Positions 36,061 to 44,200 of a stretch of 44,570 nt of DNA are shown here, piece by piece (the first letter of the stretch is position 1; each line of letters starts with the position of its first letter). Below the pieces are notes generated by a model, which was not told where the DNA came from, did no database searches, and worked only from the letters and a program-made list of their open reading frames with translations. Origin of the DNA: Bacteroidota bacterium (lineage in GTDB: Bacteria > Bacteroidota > Bacteroidia > Bacteroidales > VadinHA17). The DNA lies in contig JAKPDL010000169.1 in the NCBI GenBank assembly GCA_029552825.1, forward strand, positions 1 to 44,570. The letters are read 5' to 3'. Made by a program: the position numbers and the translations under genes.

Positions 36061-37350
36061 ATGACTTACGAAGAAGCAGTTGAATTTCTCTACAGCAGGC
36101 TTCCGGCTTACCACCGTATAGGGAAACCGGCATATAAAGCTGATCTGAAAAATACACTCGAGCTTGATGCATATTTCGGCCATCCGCACCTGAAATTCAA
36201 ATCGGTGCATATAGCTGGAACAAACGGCAAAGGTTCGGTTTCCCATATGCTTGCATCTGTGCTTCAGACGGCAGGGTATAAAACAGGTCTTTATACTTCT
36301 CCACACCTTAAGGACTTCAGGGAAAGAATCAGAATAAATGGTGAGATGATTCCTGAAGAAAGAGTGGTGTGTTTCGTTCAGAAGCACAAGGAAATAATTG
36401 AAAACTTGAAACCTTCCTTTTTTGAAATGACGGTGGCGATGGCCTTTAATTACTTCGCTGAAGAAAAGATTGATGTGGCAGTGATCGAAACAGGTCTGGG
36501 TGGAAGGCTCGATTCGACCAATATTATAACACCTGTACTATCGGTAATCACGAACATAGGGCACGACCATATGGACCTGCTGGGAGATACTCTTGAGAAA
36601 GTTGCATACGAAAAGGCAGGAATAATAAAGGAAGGGATTCCGGTAGTTGTGGGGGAGACACAGCCTGAGAGTGCAGGAGTCTTTATTTCACGGGCAAAGG
36701 AAATGAGTGCAGAAATATCATTTGCCGATGGTGAATTTTTCTGTACTCCGGACCCGTTCGATCCTGCATCCGAAACAAGGGAATTTACACTTAAATCTGC
36801 CAAAACAGGTGAGGAAGTGAAAATAAAATCACCCTTAAGAGGAGATTATCAGTCGAAGAATATACCGGTGGTTTTTGTTTCTGCCCTGAAACTGGGAGCG
36901 TGGTTTAAGATTGGTAAGAAAGATATCATTGAGGGAATTGAAAATGTTGTAAGGAATACCGGTCTGGCAGGAAGATGGCAGATTCTTGGCCGAAAGCCGC
37001 TAATTATCTGTGATACAGGTCATAACAAAGAAGGCATTGAACTGGTAATCAGTCAGTTGGTAAAAATTCCGGCTTCAAAAAGGCATTTTGTGATAGGATT
37101 TGTTAGTGACAAAGATGTTGACAGCATTTTACCTTTGTTTCCGGCAGATGCCCGGTACTACTTTGCGCGTTCGTCGGTATTCAGGGCAATGGATGAAAAT
37201 ATTCTGAAGGAAAAGGCTATGAAATATGGTCTGTGTGGCGAAGCTTTCGACTCGGTAAAGGAGGCTCTCAATAAAGCAAGGTCTGAAGCCGGAGAGGATG
37301 ACCTTATATTTATAGGTGGAAGCACATTTGTTGTAGCTGATGCATTGTAA
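36061..37350 (+). CDS. folC: Bifunctional folylpolyglutamate synthase/dihydrofolate synthase
   Basis: 429 residues. The Mur-ligase-like P-loop SVHIAGTNGKGSVSHMLASV is followed by TGLYTSPHLKDFRERIRING, the metal site FFEMTVAMAFNYFAEEKIDV and ETGLGGRLDSTNIITPVLS. Next come NIGHDHMDLLG, YEKAGIIKEGIPVV and, in the C-terminal domain, ICDTGHNKEGIEL. It adds glutamate to dihydropteroate and folates in the cytoplasm. The frame beyond its stop stays open for about 35 more codons (see findings). The upstream partner is the nitroreductase. Confidence 0.96.
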   Translation: MTYEEAVEFLYSRLPAYHRIGKPAYKADLKNTLELDAYFGHPHLKFKSVHIAGTNGKGSVSHMLASVLQTAGYKTGLYTSPHLKDFRERIRINGEMIPEERVVCFVQKHKEIIENLKPSFFEMTVAMAFNYFAEEKIDVAVIETGLGGRLDSTNIITPVLSVITNIGHDHMDLLGDTLEKVAYEKAGIIKEGIPVVVGETQPESAGVFISRAKEMSAEISFADGEFFCTPDPFDPASETREFTLKSAKTGEEVKIKSPLRGDYQSKNIPVVFVSALKLGAWFKIGKKDIIEGIENVVRNTGLAGRWQILGRKPLIICDTGHNKEGIELVISQLVKIPASKRHFVIGFVSDKDVDSILPLFPADARYYFARSSVFRAMDENILKEKAMKYGLCGEAFDSVKEALNKARSEAGEDDLIFIGGSTFVVADAL

Positions 37351-37502
37351 AGCATTTTTTCAACCTCAAAGCCCGTCGGTGTGACGATATTTGAATATGA
37401 ACCTCCGAAGAAGGTTAAAGGAAGTGATAATATGATTATGGAGAAGAAAAAGAAATAATCGGATAATATTGATTATATTTAAAAACAAAAAACATTTGTA
37501 AA

Positions 37503-39299
37503 ATGTTAAAAATTAAATTTTTATTTTTGATTTTGGTTTCGTTTTCCCTATTGCAAGATGCACAATCACAAGGGAAGATTGTGATTCTTCACACAAATGA
37601 CCTGCACTCTCACCTTGAGGGCTTTTCTCCCGAATCACAATATACACCTTTAAGTGTGAATGACGACAAAACTTCGGGTGGTTTCGCAAGGATTGCAGCC
37701 GTGATAAAAAAAGAAAAAGCAAATGTCGGTAATACTGTTTTTGTGGTTGACGCTGGTGACTTTCTCATGGGAACTCTTTTTCACACTGTTGAAGCCTCTC
37801 ATGGCTTTCAGCTTCCTCTTATGAAAATGATGGGCTACGACGCAGTATGTCTGGGTAATCATGAATTTGACTTTGGTATCGCTAAGCTTTATGATCTTAT
37901 TAAATCCTCTATTGTATCACCTGTGCCTCAGTTGCTGCTCGGAAATGCCGTATTCAACAGTAAAGACCCGGGCGATGACCCTCTGGAAGAACTTTTTCAA
38001 AATGAAGTTATTAAAAGGACATTTATAATAGAGCGCGACGGCATTAAGGCAGGATTCTTTTCACTTCTTGGCATTAATGCTATAGATGTAGCACCCTATT
38101 CTGCCCCATTAAAGTTTGAAAAGCAGATACGTTTTGCCAGAAAGGCTGTAATGGAACTGAAGCAGCAAGGTTGCAACATTATAATTTGCCTTTCACATTC
38201 TGGTCTTTCGAGAGGAAAAAATGGAGCCTGGGAAGGTGAAGATTATAAACTGGCCCAGAAAGTGAAGGGAATTGACCTTATAGTGAGCGGCCATACTCAT
38301 ACAGTACTTGATAAACCTCTGATTGTCAATGGTACAGTAATTGTTCAGACAGGTGAATACGGGAATAACATCGGCCGTGTGACTTTTAACCGTGATGGTC
38401 AGAAAGTCACTTTTGAGAATTATGAGCTGATACCTGTTGACGACCGTATTGCAGGAGATGAGGAAACGGAAAAGGCCATCAGCGAGCAGAAGAAATATAT
38501 TTCCGGGAAAATTCTGAGTCGGTTCGGATTGGATTACAGCAGTCAGGTAGCTGAAACCAGTGTGCTTCTGGATATTGATGTACAGGGCAATCTTGACGAA
38601 AGTAATCTTGGACCTTTTGTGGCAGATGCAATATACTATTATATAAATAAACACAGTTCTGCCGGTGCAGATGTGGCAATGGTTTCAGCGGGTATTATTC
38701 GCGATAAGGTTTATCCGGGAATACAAACACCAGCCGACATTTTCAGAGTAATGCCGTTGGGTTCGGGGAGGGATGATGTTCCGGGTTATCCTTTTTCACG
38801 GCTATATGTTACAGGAAGGGAATTGAAAAACATACTTGAAATACTTCTTGTAGCTGCGAAGTCCAACTCTGACTATTATTGCTTCTTTTCAGGCATACGT
38901 GCACAATATAATCCAGATAAGGGATTGTTAAGAAAGGTAATCAATATTGAAATTGTTAAGCCTGACGGGACAACACAGAAAGTGGATTTTTCAAAGAAAA
39001 ATAAAACTCTTTATTCAATCACAGCAAATTCTTACATGCTTGAATTTATTGGGATCATAAAGCAGAAGAGTTTTGGTCTGATAAATGTTGTGCCAAAGAA
39101 TGCAAAAGGTGAGAAGGTGACTGATATGACAACAGCAGTAATTGATTTTGATGAGGGTAGGGATGGAGTACAGGAAGGTAAGGAATGGCTGGCACTTGTG
39201 GAGTATCTGAAGCAGATGAAGGATGAAGACGGAAACGGAATACCCGATGTAGAGAAAAAATATCACGAGCCGGTACAGGCTGTTGTTGCGGTGAAGTAA
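37503..39299 (+). CDS. Secreted 5'-nucleotidase / UshA-type metallophosphoesterase
   Basis: 598 residues with a signal peptide (LKIKFLFLILVSFSLLQDAQ, cut near SQG). The N-terminal metallophosphatase domain has ILHTNDLHSHLEGF, FVVDAGDFLMGTLF, AVCLGNHEFDFGI, ICLSHSGLSRG and VSGHTHTVLDKPL. The C-terminal nucleotidase domain (about 340-540) contains NLGPFVADAIYYYI and YPFSRLYVTGRELKNILE-like substrate-binding features. It releases phosphate from nucleotides or sugar nucleotides in the periplasm or outside the cell. The tail has an EF-hand-like acidic stretch DEDGNGIPDVEKK, possibly calcium-binding. No T9SS sorting domain is seen. Both flanking gaps are under 160 bp. Confidence 0.92.
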   Translation: MLKIKFLFLILVSFSLLQDAQSQGKIVILHTNDLHSHLEGFSPESQYTPLSVNDDKTSGGFARIAAVIKKEKANVGNTVFVVDAGDFLMGTLFHTVEASHGFQLPLMKMMGYDAVCLGNHEFDFGIAKLYDLIKSSIVSPVPQLLLGNAVFNSKDPGDDPLEELFQNEVIKRTFIIERDGIKAGFFSLLGINAIDVAPYSAPLKFEKQIRFARKAVMELKQQGCNIIICLSHSGLSRGKNGAWEGEDYKLAQKVKGIDLIVSGHTHTVLDKPLIVNGTVIVQTGEYGNNIGRVTFNRDGQKVTFENYELIPVDDRIAGDEETEKAISEQKKYISGKILSRFGLDYSSQVAETSVLLDIDVQGNLDESNLGPFVADAIYYYINKHSSAGADVAMVSAGIIRDKVYPGIQTPADIFRVMPLGSGRDDVPGYPFSRLYVTGRELKNILEILLVAAKSNSDYYCFFSGIRAQYNPDKGLLRKVINIEIVKPDGTTQKVDFSKKNKTLYSITANSYMLEFIGIIKQKSFGLINVVPKNAKGEKVTDMTTAVIDFDEGRDGVQEGKEWLALVEYLKQMKDEDGNGIPDVEKKYHEPVQAVVAVK

Positions 39300-39390
39300 T
39301 TATTGATCGAAACATTGGTTATCTTAAAATATTTAATCAGTTTTTCCTAAAATTCTGAGATTTACAATCAGAAAGGTTCAATTATTTTTC

Positions 39391-39398
39391 TATGTTTG
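39391..39398 (+). promoter_or_regulatory. Possible -7 box (TATGTTTG) of the TerC gene
   Basis: TATGTTTGCAG matches TAnnTTTG and lies 23 bp before the ATG at 39422. No convincing -33 element is present. Confidence 0.4.
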
Positions 39399-39421
39399 CA
39401 GCCTGATTTTGTTATTTCTGA

Positions 39422-40384
39422 ATGAGAGAAAACATATACTTCTGGGCAGGTTTTATAATCCTTATAGCTGTAATGCTGGCGCTGGATCTTGGAGTTTTTC
39501 ACAGAAAGCTTCACAGAGTTGGTGTCAGGGAAGCTCTCAGATGGAGTGGTGTCTGGATTAGTATTGCTCTGGCTTTTGGGGTTGTGGTTTATTTTGATTA
39601 TTTGAGAGAAAGCCCTGCAGTTGCAAGGATAAAGATACTTGAATACCTGACGGCCTACCTGATCGAGTATTCGCTGAGCGTAGATAATATATTTGTTTTT
39701 ATACTGATCTTTTCGTATTTCGCTGTTGATGCCAGATATCAGCATAAAGTTCTGTTCTGGGGCATTATAGGAGCGATTGCGATGAGGGCAATATTCATAT
39801 TTGCGGGGGTGACCCTCATTCACAAGGTTCACTGGGTTGTGTACATTTTTGGCGCTTTCCTGGTTTATTCGGGTATTAAGATGCTCTCCCAGATAATCAG
39901 GAAGATTGTTCCGGAAGTTGAACCTGAACGAAATCCGGTGATAAAATTTTCCAGGAAATTTATAAGAATTTCAGAGTCAGAAAGAAAGGACAGATTTTTT
40001 ACAAAGATAGATGGGAAGTTATTTGCTACTCCATTATTTCTGGTTTTGCTGATAATTGAATCATCCGACCTTATTTTTGCGGTTGACAGTATACCTGCAG
40101 TTCTGGCCATATCTGATGACCCATTTATTGTTTTCACTTCCAATATTCTGGCAATACTCGGTTTGCGATCACTCTATTTTGCAGTTTCGGGCATAATGAA
40201 GTATTTCAGATATCTTAAAACCGGGTTGTCGGTTGTATTGATTTTTGTTGGCCTGAAAATGATTTTTGCAGAAGCAATAAAGAAGCTGGAAGTGCCTGTT
40301 TACGTGTCTCTTATATTTATTGTTCTGATTCTGGGTTCATCAGTAATTCTATCAGTGGTTATACCTGACAGAAACAAGAAATAG
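39422..40384 (+). CDS. TerC-family integral membrane protein (Alx/TerC type)
   Basis: 320 residues with about 9 transmembrane segments. Family motifs are AVMLALDLGVFHRKLHRVGV, AYLIEYSLSVDNIFVFILIF with the conserved Asp in the membrane, GIIGAIAMRAIFIFAGVTLI, and FLVLLIIESSDLIFAVDSIP with a second acidic cluster, then TSNILAILGLRSLYFAVSGI. TerC/Alx proteins export Mn2+ or load metals onto exported enzymes; tellurite resistance is an older label. No metal-responsive leader such as a yybP-ykoY riboswitch is visible upstream. The tRNA-Val array promoter begins 37 bp after the stop. Confidence 0.94.
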   Translation: MRENIYFWAGFIILIAVMLALDLGVFHRKLHRVGVREALRWSGVWISIALAFGVVVYFDYLRESPAVARIKILEYLTAYLIEYSLSVDNIFVFILIFSYFAVDARYQHKVLFWGIIGAIAMRAIFIFAGVTLIHKVHWVVYIFGAFLVYSGIKMLSQIIRKIVPEVEPERNPVIKFSRKFIRISESERKDRFFTKIDGKLFATPLFLVLLIIESSDLIFAVDSIPAVLAISDDPFIVFTSNILAILGLRSLYFAVSGIMKYFRYLKTGLSVVLIFVGLKMIFAEAIKKLEVPVYVSLIFIVLILGSSVILSVVIPDRNKK

Positions 40385-40421
40385 GAGGAATTCTGTTATT
40401 TCCTGAAAATTTTAATCAGGG

Positions 40422-40453
40422 TTTTGCATAAATAAAAATGTAGTCTATATTTG
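40422..40453 (+). promoter_or_regulatory. Bacteroidota promoter of the tRNA-Val array
   Basis: TTTTG (40422-40426) and TATATTTG (40446-40453) are 19 bp apart, a full consensus match. The extended string TATATTTGCACTCG is identical to that of the M23 promoter at 15092. Transcription from about 40459 would run through both tRNA-like units and the intact tRNA to the terminator at 40795. Confidence 0.8.
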
Positions 40454-40518
40454 CACTCGTTTTTTTAAGGTCTTTGACTGGAAGGATTTTTTCGACAACC
40501 GCAGGAGAAATATTGCAG

Positions 40519-40597
40519 GGGCGATTAGCTCATCCCGATAACTATCGGGAGGTTCAGAGCATCCCGACTGCAAGTCGGGAGGGTTGGCGGTTCGTTG
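40519..40597 (+). repeat. tRNA-Val-derived unit 1 with palindrome-substituted D-loop and anticodon arm
   Basis: It shares GGGCGAT-TA-GCTC with the intact tRNA-Val. The D-loop trinucleotide GTT is replaced by the perfect 18-nt palindrome TCCCGATAACTATCGGGA (40533-40550). The D-stem closes with GAGC. The anticodon arm is replaced by the 19-nt hairpin TCCCGACTGCAAGTCGGGA (40562-40580). Homology resumes through the variable region and T-stem (GGCGGTTCG) and stops in the T-loop, followed by a poly-A linker. There is no 3' T-stem or acceptor strand, so it cannot fold as a complete tRNA. No standard gene call covers it. Confidence 0.9.
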
Positions 40598-40618
40598 AAA
40601 AAAAAAAAAGAAAAATAA

Positions 40619-40697
40619 GGGCGATTAGCTCATCCCGTTAACTATCGGGAGGTTCAGAGCATTCCGACTTTCAATCGGGAGGTTCGCAGGTTCGTTA
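40619..40697 (+). repeat. tRNA-Val-derived unit 2 with palindrome-substituted D-loop and anticodon arm
   Basis: It starts exactly 100 bp after unit 1 and 96 bp before the intact tRNA. The D-loop insert TCCCGTTAACTATCGGGA (40633-40650) differs from unit 1 by one base, which breaks one pair. The anticodon-arm hairpin TTCCGACTTTCAATCGGGA (40662-40680) keeps a 6-bp stem with one G-U pair and a 7-nt loop. It then reads GGTTCGCAGGTTCGTT and ends in an A/G-rich linker. As in unit 1, everything after the T-loop TTCG is missing. Confidence 0.9.
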
Positions 40698-40714
40698 AAA
40701 GAAAGAAGAGATAA

Positions 40715-40789
40715 GGGCGATTAGCTCAGTTGGTTCAGAGCATCTGCCTTACAAGCAGAGGGTCGGCGGTTCGACTCCGTCATCGCCCA
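40715..40789 (+). tRNA. tRNA-Val (anticodon TAC)
   Basis: 75 nt with a complete cloverleaf: acceptor GGGCGAT/ATCGCCC, D-stem GCTC/GAGC, anticodon stem TCTGC/GCAGA with loop CTTACAA (TAC at 40750-40752), T-stem GGCGG/CCGTC (one G-U) with loop TTCGACT, and discriminator A. CCA is not encoded. U33 and A37 are standard. It decodes GUA/GUG and, with modification, other Val codons. It is the last unit of the roughly 100-bp array and is followed by a terminator 6 bp downstream. Confidence 0.97.
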
Positions 40790-40794
40790 CAGTG

Positions 40795-40818
40795 CCCCGC
40801 CAAAAGCGGGGATTTTTA
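40795..40818 (+). terminator. Rho-independent terminator after tRNA-Val
   Basis: A perfect stem CCCCGC/GCGGGG around a CAAAA loop (40795-40811) is followed by ATTTTTATTTAT. It closes the tRNA array transcript. Confidence 0.9.
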
Positions 40819-41234
40819 TTTATAAACATTTTATAGACTTTACTTTCCTCAACAATTCTGAATTTTACTTTCTATTTAATCATGCTTTTCAAATCAACTC
40901 TGTGAAGTCTGTCAAAATTTTTTGCCCTTTAATCTAATTTTAACAGCAGTTCGTCAAAAAATTACTGAATGTTGCTGTTGCGCTGCAACTAATTACAGAT
41001 GGTTTTGGTCAAAATCAAGAAAGAAAAATTCTACGGGGAAACAGGTTGTAGTGAAAAATTTTCTGAATATGTTAAAATTACTTACCGGGATTTGTAGTGT
41101 AAGTGCAGGAAAATTATATATATTCGCTTTAGAAATTGGTTTATTGAGTGTAAGAAAAGATAGAAGGCTTTAATAATATTTTTACAAATTGATTTGGGTC
41201 TAAATAATTTTGATATACTGAACCTGATTAATAT
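40819..41234 (+). other. AT-rich spacer between tRNA-Val and the giant surface-protein gene
   Basis: About 416 bp. The only long frame (40922-41173, TTG start, 83 codons) has low-complexity composition and no recognisable domain, so I do not call it. A possible -7 box TAATTTTG at 41205-41212 lies 22 bp before the ATG at 41235, with no clear -33 element. I see no integrase, attachment-site duplication of the tRNA 3' end, or other gene. Confidence 0.6.
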
Positions 41235-44200
41235 ATGAAACAGCGTACGTTGGCAGATAGTTTAAAAAGCAGATCATTAGCAAAACTTGCCAGTTCAATT
41301 AATTTTTCCAGGCTTCTTAAAGGTGCAATTCTCTCTTTTACTGTTTTTATAGGCTTTTCTTTATTGTCTCTCAGGGGGTTGTCTTTTACTGAAGCTTTAA
41401 TATCCGATTTGGTTGAACCATCATATGTTTTGGCAGATATTCCAGCAGAATATTCAAATATTGCCTCGGGAAAATCTGTTTCGGGTTTATCATCAGGCTA
41501 TTTTGCGCCTATACCTCTGCCTGCTCCCCAGGATGGTGATTATCAGACACGTGCCACGGGCAACTGGAATGCAAATACTACCTGGCAGGTTAGAGTTGCA
41601 GGAGCATGGGTAAATTGTGCTCCGGGTGATTATCCCGGTGCATCGGCAGGTGCAGGTACAGTCTGGATAAACAGCGGTCATGTCGTTACTCTAAATGTCA
41701 ATCCTGCTAATCCTGTAGCCGGTATTACTTTTGTTGATGGTACAACAGCTGCAACTACTCTTATACTTACAGGCCGTACTTTAAATGTAACGGGAGATGT
41801 TATATTCAGTAACCCTGCAGCTGATGCAGGAGATCAGACTATCACTCTAGGAACAGGAACACTTAATTGTGCTTCCATATTTATGCCGGCAACGGCTGAT
41901 CCCTCCTATGATCTTCTTATCACTGCTTCAACCGGAACAATAAATGCCACCGGCAATATCAGGATGGATGGTGCAGCCGACCGGAACAACATTACTTTTA
42001 CAGGTGCTGCTACATTAAATGTGGGAGGTGATTTTACCGGAGGAGGTTACACCTGCGCTACAGGAAGAGTAAATTATAACGGAACCAACCAGCAGGTGGG
42101 AAGCTATACCTATTATAATTTAAATATCTCAGGAGGAGGCACAAAAAGCCTGGTAGGACCAGTAACTGTAACAGGAACACTTACATTTGCTTCAGGGGTA
42201 TTAAGACTTGGAGATTATGACCTTACTCTTCCCAACACTACAGCAATAGCCGGAGCACCTTTTAGCTCAACCAAAATGATTGAGACAAATGGAGCAGGCA
42301 AACTCATACGCTCAGCAAACGCAACAAACCAAAGCTTCAATCTTACCTATCCTGTTGGAAGCAATGGTTTCTATAATCCTCTGATTATCACCAATCTCCC
42401 TAATATTGCAGCTGCTCCGAGAAGCATATCTGTAAGGGCAGTTCCATCACCTACTGGAACACTTCCTGAATACATTAATAAACACTGGGATATCACTGTT
42501 ACAAATATTACAACACAACCTACAACTGTACTTTCTTTTACATATAATGTTGCTGAAGCTACTGGCAATCCTGCCAATTTCCAGTTATATACAAATACAT
42601 CAGGAACCTGGACACTTGCAACCGGGGCTTCAGCTAAAGGCGTAAACCCTGCTACTTCCACAGGGAGTGCAACTATAACCGGACTATGGACAGTAGGAGC
42701 ACCAGGTACATTTTATTCGTACCAATCGGGTAACTGGGACCAGACTTCGACATGGACATTTGATCCAAGCGGGACAACCGGTCCCTGTTCAATGATTCCC
42801 GGATATGGTGCAAAGGTGGTTATTCTTACCGGAAGGACTGTAACACTTTCTTCAAATGTCACAACTCAAAATCTTGATATAACTATAAACAGCGGTGGAA
42901 TTCTCGACCAATCGGTTTATAGTTTTACAAACGGACTGACGGCTTTAAGGGGAGGTGGTACACTTAAGCTTTCATCTTCAAGTTTTCCATCGCCGGTTAC
43001 AACAAATACTTTTGTGACTACCGATGGAGGTACGACTGAATACAACGCTGCAGTGACATTACCTGCAGCACAAACTACATATTATCATCTTTCAATCAGA
43101 GCACCTGGTACAGTTATTCAAACAGGAAATCTTACACTAAACGGTAACCTGCTGGTAAGGCAGGGTACTTTCCAGATAAACAACGCTACAGCGCAGCGTC
43201 TTTCTCTGGTTATTAACGGGAATGTTGTTGTGGATAACGGTGCCTCGATAACCGTAGGTACAGGAGTTACAAATACACAGACATCACCGCTCGGGATTAC
43301 CGGAACCACAGGTGGGTTTGTCAATTATTATGAACTTCAATCTCACAGAATCCAGATTTATGGGGATTTTACAAATAATGGTACAGTAAGGTTCACAAAT
43401 CTACCTTATCCTGTATATAACAGTTTTCCTCCAATTGTAAATGGACCAACGACTGGTTTTGCAACAGTATATTTCAACGGGGCCGCAGACCGAACTCTTA
43501 CATGTAACGGACAAACCGATTTTTACAATCTGATTATTGACAAAGGTACTGATCAGACGTTCAAACTTACAATATACTCATCGGCTTACAGCAATTTCAG
43601 ACTGTTTGGTGCAAACATTGCACCTGGTGATGCTTCTGCTCCTGCTACTAATGCAAATCCTAATCTAATGAAAGCATTATGGATTCGAAATGGAACACTT
43701 GTTCTGCAGGGGCTTGTAGTAATACCAAGCCTTACTGAGGGTTCCACTGCAGGACCTCCTTCGAGTGATTTCTGTATTCCTTCCAGAGCTGCAATGGTCC
43801 TCGATGGTGCAGGAGTGGTAGTGCTTTCTACTGCTGATGATTATCGCGAAGTAAACGGTGCTTACGGTGTTGCAGCACCCAACAACGCTTCTATGGGAAT
43901 TGACCCGGGAAGTGCAAATAGCGGTATTGCAGTTTATGGCAAGCTGCAGATTAATAATGGTTATTTGTCAACCCGTGAATCAGGTGGTATCACATACTGG
44001 AACTATGCGCCTGGCCAATTTATTCTTAACGGAGGAACAGTAGACACAAAACAGTTTCATTCCTCACCTCTTGCCAACAGTCTCATATCATATTCCCAGA
44101 CAGGTGGTGAGCTTCAGGTAAGGGGAAGATTCCAGAGAACCACAACAGTGTTTACCCCTGCGGGACTGGTAAATGCCGCAATAAATTACACAAGAGCCAC

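Noticed and set aside
35554-36387. 277-codon frame on the minus strand
   Set aside because: Lies entirely antisense to nitroreductase and folC, both clear families; a shadow frame.
37503-39299. T9SS sorting domain on the 5'-nucleotidase
   Set aside because: The C-terminus ends DEDGNGIPDVEKK...VVAVK without the YPNP / GxYxY strands of a type A CTD.
39385-39421. Mn2+ riboswitch (yybP-ykoY) before the TerC gene
   Set aside because: The spacer between the 5'-nucleotidase stop and the TerC ATG is only 122 bp, and I could not find the conserved paired elements.
40519-40697. Two extra functional tRNA genes
   Set aside because: Both lack the 3' T-stem strand and acceptor strand and carry oversized D-loops, so a cloverleaf cannot close.
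40519-40789. CRISPR array
   Set aside because: There are only three roughly 100-bp units, with homology to a tRNA and no short repeat/unique spacer alternation; no cas genes are nearby.
40715-40789. Integrative-element attachment site at tRNA-Val
   Set aside because: Integration normally duplicates the tRNA 3' end; here the 5' part is repeated, and no integrase is in the window.
40922-41173. 83-codon frame with TTG start between the tRNA and the giant gene
   Set aside because: Cys-rich then Lys-rich composition, no recognisable domain, no promoter or conserved neighbour; probably chance.
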